64,000 nucleotides of DNA from Occallatibacter gabretensis (GTDB lineage Bacteria; Acidobacteriota; Terriglobia; Terriglobales; Acidobacteriaceae): assembly GCF_001449115.1 (NCBI RefSeq), contig NZ_LAIJ01000012.1:62001-126000 (forward strand). Reading direction: 5' to 3'. Each line of letters opens with the position of its first letter. Position 1 is the first letter of the stretch. The notes under the pieces were generated by a model. It ran no database searches. It was given only the letters and a program-made list of their open reading frames with translations, and was not told where the DNA came from. Shown one piece after another: positions 8,324-16,472 of this stretch. The translations under genes were made by a program, and so were the position numbers.

Positions 8324-8366
8324 GCCGGGTGCCCCAGGTCTCGATTTTGAGACCTGGGATAGCACA
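8324..8366. repeat. Dispersed palindromic repeat, copy A
   Basis: This 43 bp element matches the element at 20707-20749 at 42 of 43 positions. Its core is a perfect 10 bp inverted repeat (CCCAGGTCTC at 8333-8342, GAGACCTGGG at 8349-8358) around a 6-base loop. It lies 62 bp upstream of the trpE start. Read on the minus strand it opens a frame beginning MCYPRSQNRDLGHPA. Confidence 0.9.
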
Positions 8367-8427
8367 ACAGTTAGTTCAGCTTTCTATCCGCTGTCACCTG
8401 TAACCTGACCCCTGTAAACTGTCTTTC

Positions 8428-9927
8428 GTGAAGCAAGCCACCCCATCCGTCCAACCCTCCCGCAAGGAATTTGTCGCTCTTGCCAAAGAGCACACCCTCG
8501 TTCCCGTCTGCCGCCGTCTCACCGCAGACCTCGAAACCCCCGTCTCCGCCTTCCTGCGCGCCGCCTGGCAGCAGCCCGAGTGCTTCCTGCTTGAATCCGT
8601 CGAAGGCGGCGAGCAGGTAGGCCGCTACACTTTCATCGGCCTCTCGCCATACAAGCGCATCGTCGCCCGCGGCAACAAGATCGCTATTACGGAAGGCAAA
8701 CGCACCACCCACATGGAAGGCGACGTCTTCACCGTCCTCCGCGACGCCCTCAGCGGCCACAAACCCGCCCGCCTCAAGGACCTGCCGCCCTTCACCGCTG
8801 GAGCCGTCGGCTTCTTCGCCTACGATGCCGTCCGCCTCATCGAGCGCCTCCCAAATCAAGCCAAGGATGAGTTAGGCGTCCCCGACGCCTGCCTGCTCTT
8901 TTTCGATGAAGTCCTCGCCTTCGATCACGTCCGCAAAGAAATCTGGCTCGTCATCACGGCAGACGTAACGCTTTCCAGCCCCGCTGATGCCTACGAAAAG
9001 GCAGTAAAGCGTCTCAAGCGCCTGGAAAAAAGTCTCGCCCAGCCGCTGCCCAAACTCAAGGCCGCAAAACACTCCGGCAAACTCAAAATCAAGCACCGAA
9101 CCCGCAAGCAGGACTTCCTCGCCGCCGTCGAAAAGATCCGCGAGTACATCGCCGCTGGCGACGTCTTCCAGACCGTTCTCTCGCAGCGCTTCGATATCGA
9201 GCCCGGCATAGACACCTTTCAGGTCTACCGCGCACTTCGCACCGTCAACCCCAGCCCATATCTTTACTTCCTGCGTTTCGCACTGGAGGGAAACGAGGCG
9301 CTTGAGATCGCTGGTTCTTCACCGGAGCTGCTGGTCAAGGTCAACAATGGCAAAATCGAGTACCGCCCCATCGCCGGCACCCGCCCTCGCGGAGTCACGG
9401 AAGAGGCCGACGACGCTCTCGCCCGCGAGATGCTAGCCGACGAAAAGGAGCGCGCCGAGCACGTCATGCTCGTGGATCTCGGCCGCAATGACGTAGGCCG
9501 CGTCTCAGACTTCGGCTCCGTCAAGGTCGACAAGCTTATGTACGTCGAGCGCTACTCGCACGTCATGCACATCGTCAGTAAAATCGAGGGCAAACTCCGC
9601 TCCGGCCTCACCGCTGTAGACGCCCTCCGCGCCTGTTTCCCAGCCGGCACGCTCTCCGGCGCACCCAAGGTTCGCGCCATGGAAATCATCGAAGAGCTTG
9701 AACCCGCCCGCCGCGGCGTCTACGGCGGCGCAGTCCTCTATGCCGACTTCTCCGGCAATCTCGACTCCTGCATCGCCATCCGCTCCCTCAGCGTGAAAGA
9801 TGGCAAGGGAGCAATCCAGGCCGGCGCAGGCATAGTAGCCGACTCCGTCCCCGAACTCGAATATGAGGAGTCCATCAACAAATCCCAGGCCGTCATCCGC
9901 GCCATAGAACGCGCCCGAGAGCTCTAA
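8428..9927 (+). CDS. trpE: Anthranilate synthase component I
   Basis: The 499-residue chorismate-utilising subunit converts chorismate to anthranilate using ammonia from its glutamine amidotransferase partner, the first step of tryptophan synthesis. The N-terminal domain has the LLESVEGGEQVGRYTFIG region involved in tryptophan feedback binding. The catalytic domain shows GDVFQTVLSQRF, SSPELLVKV, PIAGTRPRG, DEKERAEHVMLVDLGRND, the HVMHIVS segment and PAGTLSGAPKVRAMEII, all diagnostic of TrpE. The start is GTG at 8428. No other trp gene adjoins it; the matching amidotransferase gene (trpG/pabA) lies about 11 kb downstream on the other strand. Aminodeoxychorismate synthase is less likely given the LLES element. 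Confidence 0.94.
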   Translation: MKQATPSVQPSRKEFVALAKEHTLVPVCRRLTADLETPVSAFLRAAWQQPECFLLESVEGGEQVGRYTFIGLSPYKRIVARGNKIAITEGKRTTHMEGDVFTVLRDALSGHKPARLKDLPPFTAGAVGFFAYDAVRLIERLPNQAKDELGVPDACLLFFDEVLAFDHVRKEIWLVITADVTLSSPADAYEKAVKRLKRLEKSLAQPLPKLKAAKHSGKLKIKHRTRKQDFLAAVEKIREYIAAGDVFQTVLSQRFDIEPGIDTFQVYRALRTVNPSPYLYFLRFALEGNEALEIAGSSPELLVKVNNGKIEYRPIAGTRPRGVTEEADDALAREMLADEKERAEHVMLVDLGRNDVGRVSDFGSVKVDKLMYVERYSHVMHIVSKIEGKLRSGLTAVDALRACFPAGTLSGAPKVRAMEIIEELEPARRGVYGGAVLYADFSGNLDSCIAIRSLSVKDGKGAIQAGAGIVADSVPELEYEESINKSQAVIRAIERAREL

Positions 9928-10042
9928 AGCAAATCATCACGACGGCCAGAATACTCCGGCTACGCGGAATGCTCCGCGCCTCATTTGTACAGGCATGGCG
10001 ATCAGAGTCTGCGTGTGCGCTATGCTGGGATCACGGAGGATT

Positions 10043-11068
10043 ATGCAGAGCGAAAACTCGTTTTGGAACCGGCGAGATTTACTGAAAATAGGCGGCACAT
10101 CCGCGGCGGCTTTGGGCCTGGCGGGGACAGCGGCTGTCCCGATACAGGCAGAGCAAGCGCCTGCGACACCTGCGGGTACGCCGCCGGATACACCCTATCC
10201 CAAGCTGTCCATCATCACGCCATACTCGCCGCAGAAGCTCGCCTTTGCCGCGCAGGCCGGTTACGAAGGCGTCGTGGTAACGCCGGGTACGGCCTTCAAT
10301 CCGAACCTGAGCGACAGCGCGATCGATCAGATTCTGGCAACGGCGCGCAATGCGGGCATCCGCATTGTCAGCATTGAGTACTTCGCACCCAACCACACGG
10401 ATCCCGATGCGGGCAAGCGCGCGGCCGCGCAGGCCGATTTTATTCGCGCGCTGGAATTTGGCCATCGCCTGGGCTGCAAGTTTGTCGGCACCTTCAGCGG
10501 TGGGCAGCCGGGCGTCCGGATGGAGGATCAGGCCGCCGCCTTTGCCGATGTCTTCAACGAAAAATATCTCCCTGTATGCGAAAAGCTCAACATCGGGATG
10601 GGATGGGAAAATTATCCAACCGGTGTCAATTTCGCGACCACGCCGGCAGCGATGCAGGCCGTTTTCGACCGCGTTCCAAGCAAGCGGTTGGGACTGGAAT
10701 TCGATCCCTCGCATTTTGTGCGGCAGTACATTGACCCGATCAGTGCGGCGTGGCAGTTCAAAGACCGTATTCTCGCGGTGCATGCCAAGGATACGGAGAT
10801 CACTCAGCCTATACTGCAGCAGGTGGGCATTGCCGGGCAGGGATGGTGGCGTTATCGGATCCCCGGACAGGGGATTGTCAACTGGGCGGCATTCCTCACG
10901 GTCCTGCTGCAGGTCCGCTTCAACGGCGGCATCGCAGTGGAGCATGAGGACCAATTCTGGGATGCACCGCACACCGGGGACCTGGCCGATTTCCCGCAGC
11001 AGCGCAAAGACGGATTTATCCTGGCGCGACGTTTTCTGGAACAGTATCTGCCTGGACGCCAGGCATAA
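10043..11068 (+). CDS. Tat-exported sugar phosphate isomerase/epimerase-like TIM-barrel protein
   Basis: The product (about 341 residues) begins with a twin-arginine signal, NRRDLLKIGG, followed by a hydrophobic Ala/Gly-rich stretch. The mature part is a xylose-isomerase-like TIM barrel of the IolE/hydroxypyruvate-isomerase superfamily. The metal/substrate-binding positions are suggested by MGWENYP, GLEFDPSHFV, VHAKDTE and the late AVEHED motif. The open frame extends to 9995, but the ATG at 10043 is chosen because a GGAGGA lies just before it and the Tat signal starts there. It is convergent with a Tat-exported Gfo/Idh/MocA oxidoreductase, a common pairing for periplasmic sugar or polyol conversion. 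The exact substrate is unknown. Confidence 0.85.
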   Translation: MQSENSFWNRRDLLKIGGTSAAALGLAGTAAVPIQAEQAPATPAGTPPDTPYPKLSIITPYSPQKLAFAAQAGYEGVVVTPGTAFNPNLSDSAIDQILATARNAGIRIVSIEYFAPNHTDPDAGKRAAAQADFIRALEFGHRLGCKFVGTFSGGQPGVRMEDQAAAFADVFNEKYLPVCEKLNIGMGWENYPTGVNFATTPAAMQAVFDRVPSKRLGLEFDPSHFVRQYIDPISAAWQFKDRILAVHAKDTEITQPILQQVGIAGQGWWRYRIPGQGIVNWAAFLTVLLQVRFNGGIAVEHEDQFWDAPHTGDLADFPQQRKDGFILARRFLEQYLPGRQA

Positions 11069-11079
11069 CCACAGTGAGA

Positions 11080-11125
11080 GTGCATCCCGGCAGGCTGACG
11101 TTTAGTCGGCTGTGCCGGGATGTAC
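11080..11125. terminator. Hairpin between convergent isomerase and oxidoreductase genes
   Basis: Arms of about 13 bp (core CATCCCGGCA at 11083-11092, TGCCGGGATG at 11113-11122) enclose a second short pairing (GCTGAC/GTCGGC) around GTTTA. It lies exactly between the 3' ends of two convergent genes. No T-tract follows, so termination strength is uncertain. Confidence 0.6.
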
Positions 11126-11128
11126 ACA

Positions 11129-12676
11129 TCAGGAAAGAGCCCAGCCGGAACGGTCTTGCCGCCGTATGAATTGCGTTGCCTCAGGACAGTTTTTCGCAAC
11201 CATCTTGTGTGCGTCCCACTCGATCTTCTGGCCCGCGCGCAACGACACGCAGCCCAGCAGCATGGTTTCCGTGAGGCGGCCCGCAACGTCAAAACGCGAG
11301 TAGCAGATCTCCGGCTTGTTTTGCTTGATGGCAACGAGCCATTCCTGCGCATGGGCAAAAACACTACCGCCGGATTGCTTGCCGTCGCCAGCCTTGCCAT
11401 AAACGTTGCGCGGAATGCGCTCAGGATATTGCGCCATAGCCGGGTGCTTGGTGTAGTGGAGGAACTTTTCATCCCCCTTCAGCTTCACGAAGAAACTGGT
11501 CCCATAATCGTCAGGTGAAAAGACCGCGCCTCCGTCGCCAACCAGCAGACAACCGCTATCGGGAACCTCGCCGAGTAGCGCGACGATGTCAGCGGTGAGC
11601 TCGACAGGCGGCTTGTTGCTCAGGTCATGGCCGCCACGGGCTGTGGCGTCAGGCTGGCCGCCGTCGTACCACCACAGCGTCAGCGCATCGTGCTCGATCT
11701 TTCGGTAGTGGTGGAAAAGATGCGGATGTTCGAGGGGAATTTCCGCTTTGCGTTTGGGAAAGTCGAAGCGAATTTTGGAACCTACGGGATACGATTCCTT
11801 GTTCATCTTTCCGAACGGCATCGCTTCAACTACCGTTGGCGACTCGAGACTCAAAGCGCGAAACGGCATGTTGACCGTGTGGCACGCCATGTCGCCCAGC
11901 GCGCCACAGCCGAAATCCTGCCAGCCGCGCCAGTTAAACGGCTCGTAAATTCCATTGCGATCTTTCGGATCACGGCTGCCAACATACGGCCGCATGGGAG
12001 CCGTTCCAATCCAGACATCCCACTCCAATGTGGCAGGAACCGGATCTTCTCCGGTTGGACGATCCATTGCCTGCAGCCAGACCGGGCGGTTTGTCCAGAC
12101 ATGAACTTCATGCACCTGTCCGATGAGACCGTCTTGAATGGTCTCCACCGCGCGGCGCAAACCGTCGCCGGCGCTGCCCTGATTGCCCATCTGCGTGACG
12201 AGCTTTCTCTCCTTGGCCATTTTCCGCAAATAGCGCGCCTCATAGATGGTCTGCGTCAGCGGCTTCTGGCAAAAGACCGCCTTGTTCCTCTTCATGGCCG
12301 CCGACGCCACAATCGCGTGCATATGATCCGGGATCGAGACCGTCACCGCATCGATCTGATTGCCCATCTGGTCCAGCATCTGGCGGAAATCTTTGTAAAA
12401 CTTCGCGCTCGGATATTTTGCCGTTTGAGTCTGGTAAGACTCTGAACCGGAATCCACGTCGCACAACGCGACAATGTTCTCGCCGGCGCAGGCATCGGTG
12501 TCGCTCCGGCCTTTACCGCCGATTCCGATGCAGGCGATGTTCAACTTGCTGTTGAGATTTTGGCCGCGCAAGAACGCCGGCACGCCGAACGCCAGCGCAC
12601 CGGCGGCCAGAGAACTCGTTTTGATAAATTCACGGCGGTCGACACGAGGGAGCGAGGGATTTTCAGATGTTTTCAT
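11129..12676 (-). CDS. Tat-exported Gfo/Idh/MocA family oxidoreductase
   Basis: This is an NAD(P)-dependent sugar or polyol dehydrogenase family protein of about 515 residues. A twin-arginine signal (DRREFIKTSSLAAGAL) precedes the Rossmann domain, whose dinucleotide motif is IACIGIGGKG. The family's EKP-like active-site element is seen as FCQKPLTQTIYEAR, then VTQMGNQGSAGDG and the WRGWQDFGCGALGDMACHTVN block with the catalytic His region. The frame opens at 12709; ATG 12676 (MKTSENPSLP) is preferred as it gives a normal Tat n-region, but no clear ribosome-binding site decides between them. Upstream on the same strand is the GH115 glycosidase, so a role in handling sugars released from plant polysaccharide is plausible but inferred. 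Confidence 0.88.
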   Translation of the reverse strand: MKTSENPSLPRVDRREFIKTSSLAAGALAFGVPAFLRGQNLNSKLNIACIGIGGKGRSDTDACAGENIVALCDVDSGSESYQTQTAKYPSAKFYKDFRQMLDQMGNQIDAVTVSIPDHMHAIVASAAMKRNKAVFCQKPLTQTIYEARYLRKMAKERKLVTQMGNQGSAGDGLRRAVETIQDGLIGQVHEVHVWTNRPVWLQAMDRPTGEDPVPATLEWDVWIGTAPMRPYVGSRDPKDRNGIYEPFNWRGWQDFGCGALGDMACHTVNMPFRALSLESPTVVEAMPFGKMNKESYPVGSKIRFDFPKRKAEIPLEHPHLFHHYRKIEHDALTLWWYDGGQPDATARGGHDLSNKPPVELTADIVALLGEVPDSGCLLVGDGGAVFSPDDYGTSFFVKLKGDEKFLHYTKHPAMAQYPERIPRNVYGKAGDGKQSGGSVFAHAQEWLVAIKQNKPEICYSRFDVAGRLTETMLLGCVSLRAGQKIEWDAHKMVAKNCPEATQFIRRQDRSGWALS

Positions 12677-12921
12677 TGTGGGCATTTTGGGAATTGTTTC
12701 TATACGCAATTAGCATACACACTCGCCGCCGCTCCGGGGAGCAAGATTCCCACAATGCGCGCCTTGGCTATTTCCTGTCTTCCAGTTTTTTCCAATGGCC
12801 AGTCTTCTCCAATGGAAGGATGAGACCGAAGGAGCTTGCACGGCGGTTGTTTACAAGGCTCCATTGGGACGTCTTTTGAGGAGGATTCATCCGGAGGCTC
12901 GCGCTATCGCAAAGGCAGGTG

Positions 12922-15900
12922 TCATCTCTGGCTGGCTTTATCGTGTGACGAGCTCAACGAGTTGTAGCTTTCAGGAGGCCCGAGGTAGGACGGCTTAAGC
13001 CCGCCAAGGTCGATGATGATTTTCTGAACGGTGATACCAGGATCAACCATCCATACCTTGAGCGTGTGGTAACCAGCCGTTGGGATCTGAACTTTGGCCG
13101 ACACGGTGCGCGCCTCGTCCTTGACGTTCTTTTCCCAGTCGCTTCCGTTCCACGACGTGCCAGAGGCAACTACAGTCGTCGGCACACCTGTCACCATGAT
13201 TGGCTTCTGATCGTCGATGGAGACGGCAAAATGCAAATCCCGGCCTGGAATGAAAGCGAGATTAGGCGCAAGAATGCTGTAGAGGCTCGCCTCGCCTGCT
13301 GTGAAGAAGTAGGTCTTGTATTCGAGATGCGGTGCACCTTTGGCGGGCTCCAGAGGGCCAAAATTAACGGGTCCCTGTACGCGCATCGCAGAAAGGGTGC
13401 GGCCGTAGTCCTGCACTCGGATCCACTTTAGTTCGCCCTGATCCGTCTTGCCCGTGTAGTGTTCAGGCTCGATCGAAACTAAGCCGTCGTCTTCCACGAA
13501 GCCGGTCAGCGTGCCGCGGGTGATGTCGGGAGCAGAAACGGCATCCACCTTCACAACGACGGTTTCGTCTCCGCCAGCAATCCGGATGCTTCCCGAAACC
13601 GCGCCTTTCGGAACCTTCGACCAATCGATGCTAATCCAGATGCGTTCATCCTTGGCGACAGAACCTTTGCTCGCGGACGCAATGATCCACGAATCGCTGG
13701 GAGTGACGGTGTATTGAACGGTGCCCTTGCCCCGATTGAACACGTCAATAAAACGTCGTTGCTGCGCAATGGAGTTGAACCGCGGCAGCAAGGGCTCTCC
13801 CTCGCCGCCTGGCCACGCTGCCGCGGAATTTTCTACCGCGACGCCCAGAGTCGGAGGATTCGTCGCAGGAACCTCGGTTAGATGTATCTGATCCATGGTG
13901 GGGGTTCGCGGTTCAGGCCAGCTGGTGTACCCAATGTGGACGTCATCCTGGAAATGATCCCACTTGCCGCCGGCAAATGCGGTGTTGAAATACTTCATCA
14001 ACTCGGCGTCCCTGGCGTAGTCTCTGCGAGCCATGTCAGCAAAGTCGTTGGCGCTGACCCGGCCCTGCTGCGCGTAAAGAGCATTCCTGGCGCCGGCCAT
14101 GTACATCTCGTTCAGGTTGGCTCCAGCCGTCACCGGAAAGAGCACCAGTTCGTAAAACGCATCCTGCTCTTCCTTCGGTAACAGCTTCGAAACTGCTTCT
14201 GCTCTGGTGGCTAACGCGTTGTAGTCGGCCGCAACTCTCTCTGCCTCGCTGTAGTCGACAGCGCTATAGGTACTCGCGGTCAGGCGTTCAGGCTTGCGCC
14301 GTCCGTTGTACTTCGTATAAAGGGTCATGATGTCGGCGATTTCGCCAGCACACTCGGGGCCAAATTCTCGCGTAGCCCAAAGACGCGTGTATTCGCGCAT
14401 ACTGTCGTTCGTCCAGCGGTTGAAATTCCAACCCAGGTTCAGCCAGTAATCGGTCGCAAATTCGATGTTCTTGAACTTGCCAACGTTGACCACCCAGATG
14501 CGATCGGCGCCGTATTCCTTGGCAAGGGACATCTGATCCCAGATTCGGGGAATAGGGCTGGTGTTGACCCAGCGGTAGTCGGTGGGACCCCCGTGGTAGT
14601 CGAAGTGATAGTAAATACCAGCACCGCCGGAGCGTTTGCGCTCTTCCTCGGTGGGAAGACGGCGAATGTTCCCGTTATTGTCCTCAGCCCAGAGGAGGGT
14701 CACGTCGTCGGGAGGGTGAAGTCCGCCGGTATCGTAATAGTTCTGCACTTCCTTGTAAAGCGCCCATACCTGGGGAACTTTAGTGAGATCGGGATTCACA
14801 GTTTCTGCAATGATCTTGCGTTGCGCGGGAATGATTTTGTTCAGCAGGTCGATAGCCTGATCCGTGCCCCGAACCATTTCGGAGTCATTCTCGCCGCGAA
14901 GACCTATCGTGAGGATGCTTTCGAAACCCTTGTTGCGGACGAGGCCTTCTCGCCAGAATTTTTCCAGAGTGTCAGGGTGTGTGGCGTAGTTCCACGGTCC
15001 GCCGGTCACGGAGCGGGGCAAGCGGTCCCACTCTTTTTGAGCGCGAAGCATGGGTTCCTGATGGGAGGTGCCCATGACGATTCCATACATATCGGCAGTG
15101 GCTGCGTTCGCCGGGTCATCTTCATTGAACGCGTTATTCCACATGGCGGGCCACAGGAAATTCCCCTTGCATCGAAGCAGCAGCTCAAAAACATGCGAGT
15201 AAAATTCGTGACCGTAATTTGCAACACCGGCGGGTATGATCGGCCCCTTCGAAGGGTCATTGTTTGGAGGGATATCACCGTACTTGGCGTGGATGTAGCC
15301 GGAAAGGGATGGTGCTTCGTCGTTGAAAAAGATGCCGCGATATTTAACGGAAGGCTCGCCTACGGAGAATTTGCCGGCTTTAATGTAGAGCTCGGCATGT
15401 TTTTTGGCAGGCACATCGGCCCAGTAATACCACGGTGATTGGCCGGACTCCTCCGAAAGGTCATAAATGCCATAGATGGTGCCGCGCTTGTCGGAACCGC
15501 AGATGACCAGGGCCGAATCAACCCCCGGCAGCGGATTGCGAACCACCTGCGTAAAATAAGATTCCCATTTGCCCTTGGTCGCGGACACGTCGATTTTTCC
15601 CGCGGCAATCAACCGGTCGATGATCTCGCTCTTGCCGATAGTGCCGATGATGATCACGTTGCGGCCTGTAAGCTCGCCGCCGGAGATGACCTTAGGCGTC
15701 CTGCCAGTCACATCCCGGATGTCATTGGAAAGGTCGTTCGCAGCTCGGAGAACCCCCGGCCAATCTTTTGGATCGACGTAGATCTTCGCCGTGGTATTCG
15801 CGTCGACTAGCGTGAAACCGCCCCGAACTGGTGAGAATTGGACGTATTGCTCCTGGCCCAAAGCCCATGCAAGCTGCGCGCCTGGAAGGGAAGCGGCTAC

Positions 15901-15960
15901 GACGAGCACAAGAAAACTGGCAGCCCTCGCTGCGCGGTTGGAAAGAGTAGACGGAAGCAT
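12922..15960 (-). CDS. GH115 family glycosidase (predicted xylan alpha-1,2-glucuronidase)
   Basis: The large secreted protein of about 1012 residues matches glycoside hydrolase family 115, whose members remove (4-O-methyl-)glucuronic acid from xylan. After a signal peptide ending near AWALGQ come an N-terminal alpha/beta domain (FTLVDANTTAKIYVD, VIIIGTIGKSEIID, YGIYDLSEESGQSPWYYWADVP), then the catalytic barrel (YRGIFFNDEAPSL, FLWPAMWNNAFNEDDP, GTSHQEPMLRAQKEW, LRGENDSEM) and C-terminal helical and beta-sandwich regions. The ATG at 15960 is chosen over 15984 because it gives a clean n-region (MLPSTLSNRAARAA). It probably acts in the periplasm or outside. Neighbouring Tat-exported sugar enzymes suggest a small glucuronoxylan utilisation locus. 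Confidence 0.9.
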   Translation of the reverse strand: MLPSTLSNRAARAASFLVLVVAASLPGAQLAWALGQEQYVQFSPVRGGFTLVDANTTAKIYVDPKDWPGVLRAANDLSNDIRDVTGRTPKVISGGELTGRNVIIIGTIGKSEIIDRLIAAGKIDVSATKGKWESYFTQVVRNPLPGVDSALVICGSDKRGTIYGIYDLSEESGQSPWYYWADVPAKKHAELYIKAGKFSVGEPSVKYRGIFFNDEAPSLSGYIHAKYGDIPPNNDPSKGPIIPAGVANYGHEFYSHVFELLLRCKGNFLWPAMWNNAFNEDDPANAATADMYGIVMGTSHQEPMLRAQKEWDRLPRSVTGGPWNYATHPDTLEKFWREGLVRNKGFESILTIGLRGENDSEMVRGTDQAIDLLNKIIPAQRKIIAETVNPDLTKVPQVWALYKEVQNYYDTGGLHPPDDVTLLWAEDNNGNIRRLPTEEERKRSGGAGIYYHFDYHGGPTDYRWVNTSPIPRIWDQMSLAKEYGADRIWVVNVGKFKNIEFATDYWLNLGWNFNRWTNDSMREYTRLWATREFGPECAGEIADIMTLYTKYNGRRKPERLTASTYSAVDYSEAERVAADYNALATRAEAVSKLLPKEEQDAFYELVLFPVTAGANLNEMYMAGARNALYAQQGRVSANDFADMARRDYARDAELMKYFNTAFAGGKWDHFQDDVHIGYTSWPEPRTPTMDQIHLTEVPATNPPTLGVAVENSAAAWPGGEGEPLLPRFNSIAQQRRFIDVFNRGKGTVQYTVTPSDSWIIASASKGSVAKDERIWISIDWSKVPKGAVSGSIRIAGGDETVVVKVDAVSAPDITRGTLTGFVEDDGLVSIEPEHYTGKTDQGELKWIRVQDYGRTLSAMRVQGPVNFGPLEPAKGAPHLEYKTYFFTAGEASLYSILAPNLAFIPGRDLHFAVSIDDQKPIMVTGVPTTVVASGTSWNGSDWEKNVKDEARTVSAKVQIPTAGYHTLKVWMVDPGITVQKIIIDLGGLKPSYLGPPESYNSLSSSHDKASQR

Positions 15961-16138
15961 CTTCGACCTCAAACAGAATTCCACTTCTCAGCGGCCTTGG
16001 TGACTCCAGGATCGATTTCCGCGAAAAGCGTCATGACACGGAGTATATGCAACTATCCCAAAGCATCGACAGCTCGCCGGCAGCCTTCTCGATGTTACGA
16101 AAATCAAGCTTGAAAGCGAGCGGTTCAGTCTCGCCAAG

Positions 16139-16196
16139 TCGCCGTATCAGAACTTGATCTGGGCCGAGCGGGCGCTACCGAGAAGCGCGTTTCTCA
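16139..16196. repeat. Dispersed repeat, left copy flanking the MHYT-GGDEF gene
   Basis: This 58 bp segment aligns with 18024-18080 in direct orientation with one single-base gap and about seven mismatches (roughly 50 of 58 identical). The shared core is GCGGGCGCTACCG followed by GAAGCGCGTTT. Confidence 0.75.
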
Positions 16197-16248
16197 AGAC
16201 CCATCGATTGATCTTTGCCGAAAACCTTCTCAACGAGCGCATTGGCCT

Positions 16249-16392
16249 GAGCAGTTGAAAAACTCAAAATCCCAGAAAACCCGTACAAATTTGGGGATAG
16301 AAAATGTCTAGACACCTTCAACAAATCGTTGGTTCGGCCTCCTGACGCGATCTATTTTCTGAGGATTTTTGCCAATAGACTTTTCAACAGTC
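16249..16392. mobile_element. MITE-like element or transposon remnant with terminal inverted repeats
   Basis: The left end (16249-16279, GAGCAGTTGAAAA…AAAATCCCAGAAAA) is the imperfect inverted complement of the right end (16355-16392, reverse strand GACTGTTGAAAAG…AAAATCCTCAGAAAA). The ends are about 31 and 38 bp and enclose about 75 bp with no gene. TIRs containing GTTGAAAA occur in several IS families. The small size and absence of a transposase fit a non-autonomous element. Confidence 0.6.
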
Positions 16393-16472
16393 ACGCCTGT
16401 CATCACCAATCGGGAGTTGAATTGATCGAAAAGCTAACTTCTCTGGCCGTCGGTGGACCCACTAGCAGATAG

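Larger units (their letters stand above)
7932..8427. other. Repeat-rich intergenic region between gdhA and trpE
   Basis: This 0.5 kb gap between divergent genes holds dispersed repeat material and no convincing gene. It contains two near-identical 18-mers (8167-8184 and 8206-8223), a segment rich in GGGGTCC/CCCCGG and AAGCGATCTTTGCTTGC hairpin sequence around 8240-8275, and the palindromic repeat at 8324-8366. A 103-codon open frame on the minus strand runs through these repeats and is best regarded as spurious. Promoters of gdhA and trpE must lie at its ends. Confidence 0.7.
15985..16472. other. Intergenic region with repeat and transposon-like relics
   Basis: This 0.5 kb gap contains a 58 bp segment repeated near 18.0 kb and an inverted-repeat element at 16249-16392. 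A plus-strand frame open from about 16037 to a TGA at 16255-16257 reads as plausible protein (…SPYQNLIWAERALPRSAF…NLLNERIGLSS) but lacks a start codon and identity, and may be a gene remnant. Confidence 0.5.

Noticed and set aside
8056..8367. 103-codon minus-strand open frame starting MCYPRSQNRD
   Set aside because: It is read through dispersed repeats and hairpins (two near-identical 18-mers and the palindrome), so its codons reflect the repeats. No ribosome-binding site or family similarity is apparent.
10079..10972. Minus-strand frame opposite the isomerase-like gene
   Set aside because: The plus strand has a Tat signal and TIM-barrel motifs; the minus frame is Arg-rich and featureless.
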